The notes under the pieces were generated by a model. That model saw nothing but the letters and a program-made list of their open reading frames with translations. It did no database searches and was not told the DNA's origin. From positions 12,404,155 through 12,468,154 of the forward strand of contig NC_134033.1 in the NCBI RefSeq assembly GCF_964204645.1: a DNA stretch of 64,000 bases, read 5' to 3'. The position numbers were made by a program, and so were the translations under genes. The DNA comes from Tubulanus polymorphus. Taxonomy: Eukaryota > Nemertea > Palaeonemertea > Tubulaniformes > Tubulanidae. Positions 23,630-36,872 of the stretch are shown here, piece by piece. The first letter of the stretch is position 1. Each line of letters opens with the position of its first letter.

Positions 23630-24435
23630 GTAAGTAAACAAACTATTTTCGAATTACTGTTTGCGAGTTAGTTCGTCGTTTTATGGCCAGGTGGCAGAAG
23701 TAGCTGGGAGGTAATTTGCTCGTAGAAATCGGTGACCGATGTACTGTACTCGACTCAAAATTGTATCATTAAAACTATTGAACCCTAAAGATTTTGGAAA
23801 TGGGCCTGACTGAGTTTAAAAAGGGTTAGATGAGTTAGTTTAAAATGCGATATGATTTATCGAATGCATTCAACTGACGTTATGCTCTTAGACTAAAAAA
23901 CAGCCACGAGCTGATAATGTGCATTAGTGTTGATGACGATAAGGGAATATTTTTGTTAAATTCCGTTTGATCCGCGGCCAGTGGTCAGAAAACTGCGTGT
24001 TATCAAATAATTATCAGTAGCTGACAGCTAGATAATTCTCGTAAAACCACAGGTCGTGAACTCAATTATCCGACAGCATAACCGCCGCTACCGGACTAAG
24101 AGAAAATAGTCATCTTAGAATATTGGTGGACAGCGGGTGGTAGGAAGGCACAGGTCAGCAGAAGTGCCTCATTTTTTCTCATTTTGGCCGTCACATGGTA
24201 CTGTGATATAACAACTTCAGTTATGTTTTTTTTCTGCGCATAACGGCCGATATGACGCGATGACATGACGGGAATGGACTTCAGGGAGAATATATATTCA
24301 TCTATTTGTTTATCAGGGTGGTCACGTGACCGTAGAGTTTATAAAGGAACCAAGCCCTATTTTAGACTTGTCAATAACTTAAAATGGGATAGTTAACCAG
24401 AGTACATATAAATTAAGATTTCCCTGCAGGTCTAT

Positions 24436-24469
24436 AGTTAACAATAGTTAACAATATACAGTTAACAAT
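24436..24469 (+). repeat. short agttaacaat direct repeat, 3 units
   Basis: Two adjacent 10-base copies and a third after a six-base gap. Confidence 0.85.
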
Positions 24470-24613
24470 ATTACATGAATAATTTTGGTTTCTTTAGTCA
24501 ATATCTGGTTGGCCAGACGGCAATACAATGATTTAGAGATGAAAGCTCATTCTGATTTGTGACTTTCTCTGCAAGAACCCAAAACTATTGCGCTTCCCTG
24601 TGTCTTAGTTGAT

Positions 24614-24624
24614 GGGGGGGGGGG
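24614..24624 (+). repeat. poly(G) run, 11 bases
   Basis: Uninterrupted G run. Confidence 0.95.
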
Positions 24625-26117
24625 ACAAAATGCCAAGAGCACGCATTCGATGCAGTCACATACGGTTTAGGAATGCGGGACCTGTGGAGTGTAAAAGTCA
24701 GGGGCGACATCTATTTCCAAATTTTTCAAACCAAGCCCGGAAAAGGTAATCAACCTAACCGCTTGAAGGATCGGAATACGTCGCCAACAACGAGTTCTAA
24801 TCAATCAACACGGTGCAATTAACAGCCGGATTATCCCCGGATTAAGCTAATTCTTTCCATCAGAACTTCGCAAGGAATTTTTTCACCACTTCCTCAGCGC
24901 GTTGTTAATTCTACATCTCACACGAGTAGCTGCTCGGCGACACACACCGGTTGCTGCTGCTGCTGCTGCTGCGCGTTCTTGATTGCCGCAGTTGATGCGA
25001 TTTCTTTTGTTAATTCGGCGGATTTTATTAGTTTTATTGCTGATGGAATTCTAACGCGAAGAAATGCGCGCGACTTTGCCGTAATTTCTAATTTGTCAAT
25101 TAAGCGACAGAAATGTGTCTGCAATTTAGGGGTTGATTTCGTTTGTTCGCAGAACAGCAAATTTCTCATTTATGTTTTGCCGTCGCTCTCTCGAGAGGAG
25201 AATTAACTCCTCGCTTAAGCAGCCCTTATTGTCAGATTGTATGCAGCGTTTTTCCTAGAATCTTTTGCACTCATTCCTAACCGCATTTAAGTTATTAGAA
25301 TGAAATCTCGTTGTGAACGTTGTGAACTTGGTCCAGCCTAGAAATTTTGGGTCGCTTGTGGATTACTTAACAGCAGGCTACACATAGTTTTTCAAAGACC
25401 CAGGTTGGCTATTCTTGAATTGAAATCGAGTACGGGTTCCTTATACAGTTTGCTGAATATTAAACCCAGATTTAACCCAGGAGCGAGAACGCTGGAATCC
25501 ACTTTGAAATCAAGGAAAAGGAAGGCATTTGCCAACAAAACCGACACTGAACTTCAAGTTTCTAAATGATTAACGGATAGCAATGTGGTTGTATACGTCT
25601 TACAAGCAGACGCTAGTTAGAAATGTCATTTTACAATTGATATCAAAAGGCTACTTCAATGTATGGACCCTAAAATGATTCGCGATAGAATACGATAGTG
25701 AGCCGGCACACCACCAGGTTGCGCACCTAACAGTTGGTTTATGCCGAGCAATTAGCATCCCGCGCAATTATTCGCACATCAAAAGAAAGAATATGATCAC
25801 TTTTTTCCAATTGACGGTAATTCATTTTCCTTAATCGTCATCAAAGGAGGCGAAACGATTTATATTCCCGCTATATTCCTCGTTTTCGACGACGTCGATG
25901 TTATTCTTGACGTTCGGCAATGATCGCGTCGAGAACTCTGATCAAAGCAAAACTCGTCGATTATTCAATTGTTTGTCGCAAATTGTTTTCGCCGTGTGCC
26001 AGCGTCACTTCGCGCGCGCTCAGCTCGGCTCGCGCACCGGCTTCTTCTGTTACCGACGTCGTTGAGTTATTAATACGTGGAAAATAACTATTATGGAACC
26101 CAATATGCGATAGTTGA

Positions 26118-26618
<501 letters not shown>

Positions 26619-28888
26619 GCTGTATATTCTCGGAGCCATTCCCTTTTGGATCCATACATACGTAGATTCACGCTATCATTTTGACCGGCGTGGAAATTGT
26701 ACCGTCTAGTTACAAGACTGATTTTAACAATAGAATTTGGTCGCAAAAATCTGGCGCATACACAAACTGATGTCATGACACGAGTTTCAAAAACTAAAGT
26801 TTCGCTTAAAAAGTGGCTGCTGAAACCTAACGAAATGCCTACGATTCGGATTCGAGAAAAAAAAACGATCAACTTTTCGATCCACTTTCCTCTCAGTGTC
26901 GACTGAATATTATATATTTATAGGTGATTAATATGGATACTAAAACCGCGACTCGTATTAAACGTGATACCTGTTGCGTTAAGATTGGCTTTAACGATAT
27001 CCGATTAGAGCTCGGAGGTAATATGATCCTTTGATCTGAGCTTGTTGTGTGTCGGTGATTATACAAACCGGTAGGAGTGCGGCGGCCATCACAACGTGCG
27101 AGGTGGTAACTGGCGATCCGTGATACCCGGGGTTACCCACGTGCCAAAATTTGGGCCTGTTCAAAGTTACGGCCGTGTACTCACCTTGGGCCACACGGAA
27201 CGAAAATAAAAATAGCAAGAGCTGTGCCGAACAAAATCTGGATTGAGCAATTGACGAACGAGCCTAAATCCTGGACTTGCGTTCGCGAATTTATTTAATC
27301 GTATAACGAAGACGCGCGAACTGCTTAAAGACACAATTAAAACTTCATTTCACTGTGGTAAACTTTGAAATTAACGAGTATCCGAAAAAAAATCGTCTCT
27401 CGAGAAGCCGCCCCTGGCAGCCATCTCTTCTTTTAGTGATGAATTCTCCTCTGATGTGGTGATGAAGAATCGATTTGACTTTTATGCAAGAATTCAATGT
27501 TAAAACCCTACAATAGACAACTAAATAACAATCAACGTCCAAGCCTCTCCACAAACCTGATTTAAAACTTTGGACCCTCTTTCTGTGCGTTATGGACTTT
27601 TGATCTTAAAATAGGGATTGACCCTGTTATTTATTTGGTTGGTAAATATCTTTTTTTTGATCGAGTGTCCCTTACAGACCCACCACACCTGCCGGGAGCG
27701 AAACAGGGGGTTTGAGTTGCAACCAGAAATCGAAGTACAGATAATAGTTGTGTGATCGAATTTACAGAATTTCTTGTTAAAATCTAAGCTGATAATTGGG
27801 AAATATTCGGTTCCAGTTCATTCAAACAATTTCCAACGAGTCTGAACCAGCAGGCGGCAGATTGGGTCAGGGATAGACTGAAAGATCCTCTCTACTGCGC
27901 GTTATTGATTTTTAACCGCCTTCGATTTCAAAATGACTTCGGGCCGTCAAGTACCCCGTATCCTCCTCGATTAGTAGCGCTTTTCGTGGCGATTATTGCC
28001 AGCAACAGGTCCTAAAAACGGATCAAATCTTCTGATTACAGATATTAAAGCCGACCGCTCACACTAGCGCGCGATTGCTACACAACTGTGGAGTGGCTCT
28101 TATACCGGCCGAAATACGGCTAATTACCGATTGCAACAGGTTCTAATGCGGATTTGCCCGATACGAGTGCGCACTCGAGCGACCGGCTGCCAGAGTCGGG
28201 TTTTTAGCGAGATTTAGCAACAAGTCGCCAATAAGCGCGAATAAGTGGATACTTTAGAACCCCGATCGACTGTCCGCTGACCTCCTTCGAGGGGTGTTAG
28301 CTAAGTTATTAACCATGTTGCGAGCGCAGAAATCCGCTTGATTGGGAGATTTCCGTCGCCGTTCGCCAAGATTCGTTAGAATATTAGCCCGCAATGTTTG
28401 AGTTCAACACGAGCACCTGTTAAGACTTTAAGTGTTATAAGTGAAGCGGGTGGAAATAAAAACTCTCGAGTAGAGAGTCTAAATTTCTCTTTCGCCGAGT
28501 ATGACGAAATCGCGTCCGACCCCTGGTGGTTAACATGAGCATTACAATGCGTAGCTGCGCTTCGGTTCTAGATGGCAATATGTCCATGTTTTCATCCACC
28601 GGATATGTTCAGAAACTTTCGAAATTGACGATTAGTCGCCGTCTTCAGAAAAGTTAAGCACATTATAGCAAGTTAAAGACCCCGCAAAAGCTAAGTCCCC
28701 CATTACCGAAAAAGATATTTTCTTTCATTCTGTCATTGATTTAGTTGACGTGTGAAAATGATTTTAGGGACTTTTGGTTAATTTTGCCGAGAAATGACCG
28801 TTATATTCAAAAATATCGAGTTATCATCTGGCAGTTTACAATGTTGTCTGCGCATCGGTTAGCGCACTATATTCTATGGTGGTGAAAA
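26619..28888. other. no gene seen; possible minus-strand donor at 27185/27184
   Basis: On the minus strand CCCAAG|GTGAGTAC is a near-consensus donor with last exon base 27185. The preceding roughly 80 bases are open in a frame with a hydrophobic run (ILFGTALAIFIFVPCGP), which could be a membrane segment. No acceptor or start codon completing an exon was found. A segment at 28850-28880 (catcggttagcgc) resembles a tRNA A box but has no B box. Confidence 0.3.
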
Positions 28889-29185
28889 ATGGCCATACAA
28901 ACATTGTTCGGACACCGTACCGTTCCGAACTCACCACAAACGGTTTACGAACCGACTCAAAATGTAAACTGCCTTTTAACTAGACATTTAAAAGAAAGAA
29001 GAAAAGATAGTATTTCGAAGGAATCTATATTCTCGGAAATTCCCGATAATTTCGGTTTTGTCCTTTTTTTAGTATTGTCACAATCGTCGGATCCGGTGCG
29101 AGCACTTGTTGCGTGCGGAATTCCTATCGGTTTTCTCGGCGGTGTCGTTGCGGGGCTCGATAGCGAATCGTTAGCAACTTGTTGA
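28889..29185 (+). CDS. low-confidence 98-residue ORF, possible membrane protein
   Basis: Begins with ATG in a favourable context (aaaATGG) straight after an in-frame TGA. The first two thirds are polar (MAIQTLFGHRTVPNS; later KERRKDSISKESIF); the end has two hydrophobic stretches (FGFVLFLVLS and VRALVACGIPIGFLGGVVAG), the second long enough to span a membrane. No family recognised, no polyadenylation signal close by. Chance ORF is the main alternative. Confidence 0.2.
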   Translation: MAIQTLFGHRTVPNSPQTVYEPTQNVNCLLTRHLKERRKDSISKESIFSEIPDNFGFVLFLVLSQSSDPVRALVACGIPIGFLGGVVAGLDSESLATC

Positions 29186-30279
29186 ATTCGTTAATGAGAA
29201 TTTATCGGATATTTGCGCTCGGCAAACACCGCGCCGCGGTCCACAACAACATCGCTCGCGTATCGGATAAACTCGTTGAGCGGCGGGTAATTTACTGCGT
29301 AAAATAATCCTCATTGATCTGTTTGTCGCCGAGGGCGTGGACCTGGCATTTTCTTTCGCCGGTCGAAAGTTGTTTTGTTGTTTTTTTTTCACACTCCCCG
29401 TTAAGTTTAATTACTTTACTTACTTTTCTACCCGGTACTGCCATCTATGCATAACTGCGCGAACTACGTTTAGGTAGAGAGCTTCGTAATGTGCCGCGAA
29501 TGAATAAGAAATTCAAGTCCCACGCTCGGAAAGCCAAAAAGTCAGAATATCGAAATGTTAGAATTCATCATAGAATCATGAAAATGAGCAGTTCTAGGTG
29601 TCGGATGCAATCCATTCATAAGTTTATCTTTAGAAACTTGATTCCTTCATCAATTCGTGATTAAGGTTTAAACGAATAAGCTTTTAAGGGTGCGTGACAG
29701 TAACGCCCATTATGAAATGGTTCTTGTTCTCAAGATTTTCCTAATCGATAGTGGTGCTGCTACGCTGTCGGGGATACTGCAAAAAAGCAGAATCGATTTC
29801 GAAATCCATCATTCCAACAACCGATTCAGCCCCCAACTTAACCCCGGTGGGTGATTGGCGCCGATGTAACGGGGCTTGCAATTGAGGATCTCATTTCGAG
29901 TGTCCAATAGTAAAAGAAAGATGAAGATTTTCCTAATCGTAATATCTCATGAACAGGGCACGCATCCACGACTCGGCCAGTACCGAAGACCCTATGTTAA
30001 AACCGGCAGGAGTTGGAGGGATGCGCCCCAAAAACAATCATGAAAATCATCTTGGTGCATTGGCTTACGGCTATTCTGTGTTATGGATTGAGTTGGAAAT
30101 GCTTGCGGAGTTCAATGCTCTGTGTAATTCAGTTCACCTTCCAATTAACATGTGGCAGCACTGATAGCGGGCGCGAGGTTTAACAGACTTTAAGCGCATC
30201 AGTCCGTTGAGATATGGAAACTGAAAGCATGGCCCCTTAGTTTTAAAGTCCGTCGTTGATTTTCATTCAAAATCTATGA
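29186..30279. other. no gene seen
   Basis: A 71-codon ATG ORF at 29949-30164 is unsupported. No repeat recognised. Confidence 0.4.
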
Positions 30280-30630
30280 TCAACAAGGACATATCCAAGG
30301 GAAGGTGCATGAAAATGTCAAGTTGCCCGGCAATTTTATCGGAAAATTGAAAATATCAAACTGATTAAAAAGTTTAGATTGATAAGCTGGTTCTATGTAT
30401 TTCCGAAAATAAGAAAATGTGTTTTCGATTGCATGCCCTTTTAATTGTATGATTTGCCCTATTGTTTCCCACCCGTAATCAGACATCCGCTCCCACGTTT
30501 TAGGTTCCGGGTACGTTAGTTCGGGACGTTCCAAGTGAAAACACGTTGAAATTCGAGGATCGGTATAAAAAATAGCGAAAATCGTTAAAGGAAACCTATT
30601 CGAAGATTTTGTCCTTAAGAGTTGATATCA
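30280..30630 (-). CDS. low-confidence 116-codon ORF, unknown product
   Basis: Open on the minus strand between two stops, without an ATG in its first 60 codons. The product has protein-like composition in the middle (TCFHLERPELTYPEP; then WERMSDYGWETIGQI) and a Cys-ending tail (PWICPC). The 5' side is T-rich but lacks an AG that could serve as an acceptor. It may be an exon, a fragment of a mobile element, or chance. Confidence 0.17.
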
Positions 30631-31129
30631 TAGATTTATGTTTGCTTCAAATCAACGTCGGCAGCTCAGAGACTGGCAGCTCAGACTGCACTATTGAACC
30701 TTCCTGGACTCTACAAATACGCTACGTGTTCCGTTAATTATTCACATTCGTTGAAATCCGATCGTGAAACTAAATATTAGCGATAATTTGCCAATGATTG
30801 AAGAGAACAGTGGTCAGCGGGTCCACTCATTCGATGAGTCAGCACGTGTGTAACGCGCGCGGTAAAAATTACCAAGTTCCACCGTGAGTATTATAGGTTT
30901 TAGTATTCACACGGCGCGGTCGACGTCACGTTGATTCCCCTATCGTACCGACACCAGTCAGACTATGTCGTATTCATCCACCGATACAAAAAAAACTGCG
31001 CTGTCGAGATTTGTCACTGTCGCTCGTCGGCTCCCAGGGGGCGCTTTTGACGACTTGAAACGGACATTATCACAGCGGTGAGTGCTACGGCGTTTACCGT
31101 GATTTGATCGTCGTGTGTTCACAATCCGA

Positions 31130-31215
31130 CGAACCATGGATAGAGAAAAAACTCCGGCGAGCTGATCCCGGAAAGAAGCCCTGTTATTGTCAGCATTTGA
31201 AGTATAGCGGACCTC
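31130..31215 (+). repeat. family D fragment
   Basis: ccggaaagaagccctgttat followed by tgtcagcatttgaa matches the D unit at 51660-51720 (ccgcagaaagaagctttgct, actgtcaggatttgaa). This fragment lies inside a 92-codon minus-strand ORF and argues against that ORF being a gene. Confidence 0.6.
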
Positions 31216-31527
31216 GACTTTATCGGTCATGGCCATCTCGGACTTTTGACTAACTCGGTGATATTCCGTAAAACTGATCCCGGTCTGGAGAGCTACTAAT
31301 CAACGCAGCTATCCATATGTTAACTGTTTCTCACAGGGTTTCATATGATTCTGCTGGACACTCGGAGGACAAAAACGAAATCCTTTTTTCTGACTTTCTG
31401 ATTTTTTCTCCGAACGTTTTTTCATATCCTTTATCCGAACTTCGCTTATATAACTCGGGACGATTTTTCCGAGTTGAAATGCAGGGATGTTACGTCATTG
31501 ATTCTATAACTATCGATGTCCGGTGGG

Positions 31528-31640
31528 AGAACTCAGAGAAAAACAAGAAAAAAAGAGAACATTTTTCATTTCCAGGATTCAAGCAGAGTCAAACTTTGTC
31601 ACTCTTAGGATTCAAACTATCAATATTGTTGGATATGGAG
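31528..31640 (+). repeat. family D fragment
   Basis: aggattcaaactatcaatat then tgttgg is nearly identical to 52003-52030 in the main D array, and agaactcagagaaaaaca matches its head. Confidence 0.7.
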
Positions 31641-33488
31641 ATACTTTACTGGCATTAGACATAAAGATGTCGAAACCGAGTTCAAATTCATGAACTTTTA
31701 TTATTTCAGATATTATTTTTTTAAATTTTGCTCGAATCAATCTACATCAGACGATGTCTATAGCTGAAGGGATCATCGCCAATTTTTAACCGCAGTAGGC
31801 GTTTGAACAGACAATTCGATAAAACAGACTGTCGAGTACGCGGATGATCGGGGGAGAGACGCTGTGTAGGCTGCGTCGAAAAAAGAAGATATCCTCCCAA
31901 CCTGCGACACTAAAAGCAGCTCGTCGCGTTTATAAAGACGAGGCTTGTCGCGTTGTATACGGGCAGAGATGGAATTATTGTGTTTATTCGCTGCCTCTCA
32001 AATATGTTGCAAAGTGCTTCACATCCATTAATGACTGACAGTTTGATACGTCTGAACTTCCCTCTCAGTCGCTGCCGTCATCATCGGCGACGATTTGAAA
32101 AAGGAATTATAACTTGTTTTTTTTCGGTAGTATTTAGGCATACGCGGAATGCGACCCTGAGATGTCTCAGGCATTTCAGAAAGTAGCGTATGATTAGTAG
32201 TAAAGACTCTATCGTGTTTTTTGACAAATCTTTCATATTCATTTTCAACATCTAATGTGATTTAACACCGTCAGTGGTTAGAATCAAATTATTAGCCTAC
32301 TTTTAACAATATGTGACCGATCCTTCCCGTGTCAGGAGAGAGAGGCTTTCTCAGACGTTCACATATGAGTTGTTAACAAACTTAAGCACGTTGTTTACAC
32401 TTATGGCATTACGAAATAACTTATGTACAGTGAACAGAGGTGGATATATAGGGTCTGATTCAGGGAGGGGTGCACGCCCAGAATAGGATAAATCACATTT
32501 CTAAAAAGGCACCCAGAAAACAAAACGATTTAGAGTCCTCACTTCAAGTGGCAGTGGCGTGGCCGTGTGGCCAAGTCACGATGACCGGGTTCCCGCTTAC
32601 TAAATCCAATCAATTATCAGTTTATTTCTATTCGATACTGGCTGGCCCCAGACAAGTTAACACGTTAGCCCTAATTAGAGAGTATACGACCTTGACATCG
32701 TTTTTTCAAAATTTCGACTGCGAATCTTATTTCCTTCGGCGACAGCAAAATACGCCGGATTTTTATTGTAAGCTGAAAGTTGTGACGCGACGCGCGGTAT
32801 TTGAAGCATGCGACACGGCACTCCCTTCCTTTTGAAAACCCGGGCTTATAAAGTATAGATTTCTCTTGTGCTGAAATCGACTTATTTTAGCTCCTGTCGA
32901 GAGTTACGTAAAAAAAAAATCAACAAACAGTCATCAAAAGTTGGCAAGTTGTTTATGTGATATCAATGTTCAACGCCCGAAGCCGAATTTGAATAATCGA
33001 TTGTATTGATTTTTCTTTCTGTAACACGCGAACAATATGTTTAAATATAACGCGACATATATACATTTAGTATTATGTATGCGTATTTCGTAATCCGTTT
33101 GAAATTCCGCGAATGGCTTCTGGAAATGTCAGAGGCTTTCTCGCTTTAATTATACATCTACGTATTGAAGGACCTATGCCTTTGATAGTTTACGTGATCG
33201 GATCGTTCAATGAAAAAAGAAAAAACAATATAACAGAATGAATCTTTTTTTCACCCGGTACGATTTTCGTAACATTGTCGATCTGTTTACCTGGCGTTTT
33301 GTTAACGTGATCTGGCACTAACACATATCGATAATATAAAAAGGACTGGAAACCGAAATATTGAATCAGAATTTAAATGTCTACCACTGAATGCCTTAAA
33401 GAGTTTTAACTTTTGAAAGAAAGACTAAGCAGAAAAAAATCCAGTTGCGTCAACTCAATAAGGGGAGTTCTGAACGGGTGGATCCTAA
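31641..33488. other. no gene seen; possible tRNA-like fragment near 32550-32600
   Basis: gtggccgtgtggccaagtca then cgatgaccgggttcccgc recalls an A box and T-arm of a Ser/Leu-type tRNA, but the arms do not fold well. ORFs are short or unsupported (longest 121 codons at 32470-32835). Confidence 0.35.
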
Positions 33489-33600
33489 CTTCGGTTTTAT
33501 TTAAGTCCGACGCAAACGACGCAGGGAAACGCTTGGAAACATGTTTCAGTATCTTGTTTCCGTGTTTCTCTGCGTCGTTTCCGTGGCGTAGAACCGAAAC
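33489..33600. mobile_element. foldback element G, copy 2
   Basis: A left arm gacgcaaacgacgcagggaa (33509-33528) pairs with gtttctctgcgtcgtttccg downstream (33564-33583), with tcggtt and aaccga near the outer ends. The arm core acgacgcagggaaac matches the inner hairpin of the element at 2458-2515, so the two are related foldbacks 31 kb apart. Confidence 0.7.
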
Positions 33601-33834
33601 GAGTTGAGCATCGATCGTTTTATAACTCGACAAAATCCGAGTGCAACTTAAGAGTATCGCTGATAGTCAGAGTTAGTCAAATGACGTTGGTAGAGGTAGA
33701 ATACCCCAGAGAGATCTGAATCGAACTAAAGTATTGGAATGAATATTTTCTAGTACATATACCTTACAACGAATTATTTTCTCATGAGCCAGGCGTAATT
33801 TCTATTTTCACAACGAGGGCAACTAGGAAAGGAA

Positions 33835-33917
33835 GTCACGGTGGCCGAGTTGTTCAAGCCGTTGGTCATTGGTTTCGTCAATCTTAGGCTCATGGGATCG
33901 AATCCTGGTCGACAGAG
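33835..33917 (+). repeat. tRNA-Ser/Leu-like pseudogene or SINE head
   Basis: gtcacggtggccgagttgtt has the class II tRNA start (ggtggccgag), and 33894-33904 is a B-box-like ggatcgaatcc. The length between boxes fits a class II tRNA with a variable arm, but the acceptor stem and T stem are imperfect, so a functional gene is unlikely. An unrelated (GA)n run follows at 34062-34082. Confidence 0.6.
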
Positions 33918-34061
33918 TTTTTGGATCCCATTTGGGAAAAAGTAACATGGGACGTCATTATGTTCGTCATTTATATTGGAATATGGCCTAGAACTATGCC
34001 GACAACGATACCGCCGGATAACTGTTTTTTTTTTTGGTTGTTGTCCCGAATCGATTTCTAG

Positions 34062-34082
34062 AGAGAGAGAGAGAGAGAGAGC
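34062..34082 (+). repeat. (GA)n microsatellite
   Basis: Uninterrupted GA run of about ten units. Confidence 0.9.
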
Positions 34083-34625
34083 GAGAGCGCTGGAGAGATA
34101 CTTGATACAACCGTCTGACAGACAGACGGCATGTCGAAATAACTTGGGCAATAAAATCAAGATTTCACTCCGGAGAGATGTTTGCGAGATAGAATTCTGC
34201 GTCTCTTGACTCGAGCTATCGAGCTAGTGGTAATAGCATTAAATTGTCGGCAATATCCTGCGCATTGTCAACAAGTGCCGAGCAACCGTGCAGCATTTCC
34301 CCGACTTGTGAAAACCGCTGCACAACCGGCGAGCAAACAACAGTGCGTAGCGACGCATTACTCATGACTGAACGCATCGAATTTCACGACTTCCCTTCTT
34401 TTAAGTGTTGGTAACGTTAAGCGACACCTTTCAGTCAAAGCTTTAGTTCGCATTTCCCTTAATCGTTTACGCTGGTCTCACCAGCCCACCTTTTTGGAAC
34501 GTCTATACATCACTGATCAGTCGGTCGGAGTGCTATATGGTGGCGGCCATCGTTTCTCGAATGGTCTTCGCGTAGATCACTAGGCAGTTAGTGATTAGAC
34601 AGCCACGTTTTCTCGAGAATATAGT

Positions 34626-34664
34626 CTATATACGGCGTAAAGGTCCTGCCGGTTCGTGCAGTTC
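34626..34664 (+). promoter_or_regulatory. candidate TATA/initiator promoter
   Basis: ctatatacgg (TATA-like) lies about 30 bases before gcagttc (34658-34664), which fits an initiator of the CAGTTC type with the start at the A at 34660. The spacing is that of a metazoan core promoter. The ORF at 34704 begins about 45 bases downstream. Confidence 0.3.
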
Positions 34665-34703
34665 AATTCAGCTCAACAAGTGAACGTACATGAAGAGCAA
34701 CGA

Positions 34704-34982
34704 ATGGAAATTACGATGGCGGCGACGTCGACGATACACACAGAGAGAGAACGGTTTCAATCTCATCAACATTTTGAGTGCGACGGAAAGAAGAACATCA
34801 AGACGCGATATTATCACGATAGAGAGCAAGTCGAGATCTACGCCGTAGCCGGAATCCTTGTTGCATCAGAGACTGAAGAGGCTGGCTGCATAATGACACA
34901 GAACATCTTCTGTTACCAGCTGCAATTACTCGACATTTTAAGATTAACACGACTTGAGAGTTGCGTGCGTGCGGTTGCGTAA
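34704..34982 (+). CDS. low-confidence 92-residue ORF downstream of a possible promoter
   Basis: Begins at the ATG of MEITMAATSTIHTERERF. An upstream ATG at 34690 in another frame opens 51 codons and would be met first by scanning ribosomes, which weakens this start. The product is mixed, with an acidic patch (ASETEEAGC) and a Leu-rich end (LQLLDILRLTRLE). No domain recognised and no consensus donor found before the stop. Confidence 0.2.
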   Translation: MEITMAATSTIHTERERFQSHQHFECDGKKNIKTRYYHDREQVEIYAVAGILVASETEEAGCIMTQNIFCYQLQLLDILRLTRLESCVRAVA

Positions 34983-35100
34983 AGACTGCGACTCGATGAG
35001 GACTCGCAGATTGACTCACAGATTGACTTTCAATTGACTATACGGTCTCCACAGTGTAGGCGGTAGAAAAAAATACAGATTTCTTTGGGTTTTTTTCGAT

Positions 35101-35222
35101 ACACGAGCACGAGCGGTTTGGGCGAGTGGATGCCAGGTCGTGTGTTCGAACAGTGTTCACGGGCAAAATACTCATTGCACTCATTGCCTCTTTCCACCCA
35201 GGAATAAATGTGTACCTGGTCT
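35101..35222 (+). mobile_element. SINE-like element
   Basis: A tRNA-derived segment (ggtcgtgtgttcgaacagtg around the B box at 35136-35152) is followed by a body ending ctctttccacccaggaataa then atgtgtacctggt. This last stretch resembles the conserved central or tail domain found in SINEs of many invertebrates and fishes (Nin-DC-like, recalled, not checked). The 5' end is not clearly bounded. Confidence 0.55.
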
Positions 35223-36121
35223 GATATAGACAACTCCTCAGCGCTTAGTACATGTAACTATACTCAGATTGCGAGGGAGGGATGATCGGTACAGAGTTAT
35301 AGGCTGGGGGTAACACATTTTGGAAAGCACCTTTAAACATTCTATCGGTGGAAAGGGCACCGTAGAAATATTGAAATAAAATTGTGCAGGTCACGTCCAC
35401 CCAAGAATCTATATTGATGTATAATCTATGTAAGAGTCTGTATTGACATACACTCCATTATCACCATTCCCACCACGAATTGAGTGTATTCGATAATAGT
35501 TCTTACGTTGTAAGATTTTTAAATGTTTCAAATGGATCACTATTTGTATTATGAGCTGTCGTGGTGGGGTCATTTCTTTGCCGACATTCCGACGTCGTGC
35601 TTGTTGACAATGCTTAGTAATTGGCCGTTGCTAGGTAAACAGTACTCTGTCAGGTCTGATGACTGATTGTTGCAATAGCTGCTATGTAAACAGAGTCTCG
35701 GGACAGGCCTGTTGCTGTGACGACCCGAAACGCTGTCGCTGAAATATGACGAATGCGGAACTGCAGCACCAGCTATGCCACCAGATGGCGTGAAAATGAG
35801 CACTCAGTTTCTGTAAAGATTTGTTTTATAGTTTTCTTTCATGTACCATGGGAATGGTTGGAATGTAACTAACTTAATTAACGTAATTTGTAATCCTTAC
35901 GTTAGGTAAGAATAGTTGTAAACATGTGTTTACCTTTGAACTGATTTTCCAGGCTCCCTGACACATACATTATCGCAAGAACCGCCAAATATGCATTGAA
36001 TTGATTATATTTTTTTTTAATCAGCGATTGGTGTAGTCTTTATCAACGATTGATTTAAGAGAAAATATCATTCGATTTTCACCGAAATGTAAAAGAAATT
36101 GAATGCGGAAGACCGAGTAAC
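35223..36121. other. no gene seen; CTCF-like motif at 35778
   Basis: ccaccagatggcg at 35778-35790 matches the bilaterian CTCF core motif by eye. A tag|gtaag junction at 35905 has only a weak pyrimidine tract. Confidence 0.3.
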
Positions 36122-36153
36122 TACTAGCGACCCTGGTGGATCCTCGCTTGCCA
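36122..36153 (+). repeat. family E: 32-bp dispersed motif, copy 3
   Basis: tactagcgaccctggtggat followed by cctcgcttgcca; same layout as the copies at 9152 and 14508. Confidence 0.75.
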
Positions 36154-36872
36154 TAATTATAATCCTCGGATTACCGCAGTAGCGTTGATAGTTTCACCTA
36201 TTTTGAGCGATAGATTTGAACAGACCAAAGTCAGACCGTTCTAAATAACGTACTGTGAACGCGGCTTTTCCTATCATGGTCGTAGTTGGACTTTTCTAGA
36301 TGGCAGTTAACTGACGATTTATTCTATTGCTAAATCAGTAATAATAATCAAAACTCGAGTAACATAAAAATTGTATTGATTTTTACAGATGATATGATTA
36401 TTGTGTGCCTAACAAACTAGTGTCGCGTGTTTGTTCTTTAATCTTTTTTCAAAAATCGATCGACGAACTTTTTCTGCGCCACTGTTGGTGTTAACACGAC
36501 CCTCGAGCAACGTTTTTCGAATAACACGAATTTCTACGGCTTTAACTGCAGATAAATTGCATTAGCTTTCATTGGATTTTAGTTTGCTAGGAGCCTTTAC
36601 GTGTTCGAAGTCACACCCTATTGTGTAAGTTTGTTTTGCGGGCACACAAGCGGTAAATAAAATGCTAATAATGCTGCTAAGCACCGATGTTCATAATTTG
36701 GTTATTGAATGATGTTATGCAGTTACGAACGAACAAAGTTTAAGAATAAAAAGTTCTAAAAATTGATATGGAGAAGATTTAGTAATTTTATCATAACGAA
36801 AATTATACGTCGGATGGTAAACATTATTCCACGTGATGAGGGATGCTACAGTATAGACTGTGTTTAGTACTC

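Noticed and set aside
30958-31236. 92-residue minus-strand ATG ORF
   Set aside because: Part of it (31130-31215) is a family D repeat fragment that also occurs elsewhere, so the open frame is not evidence of a gene.
33774-34160. 128-codon minus-strand ORF
   Set aside because: Runs antisense through the tRNA-like element at 33835-33917 and the GA microsatellite.
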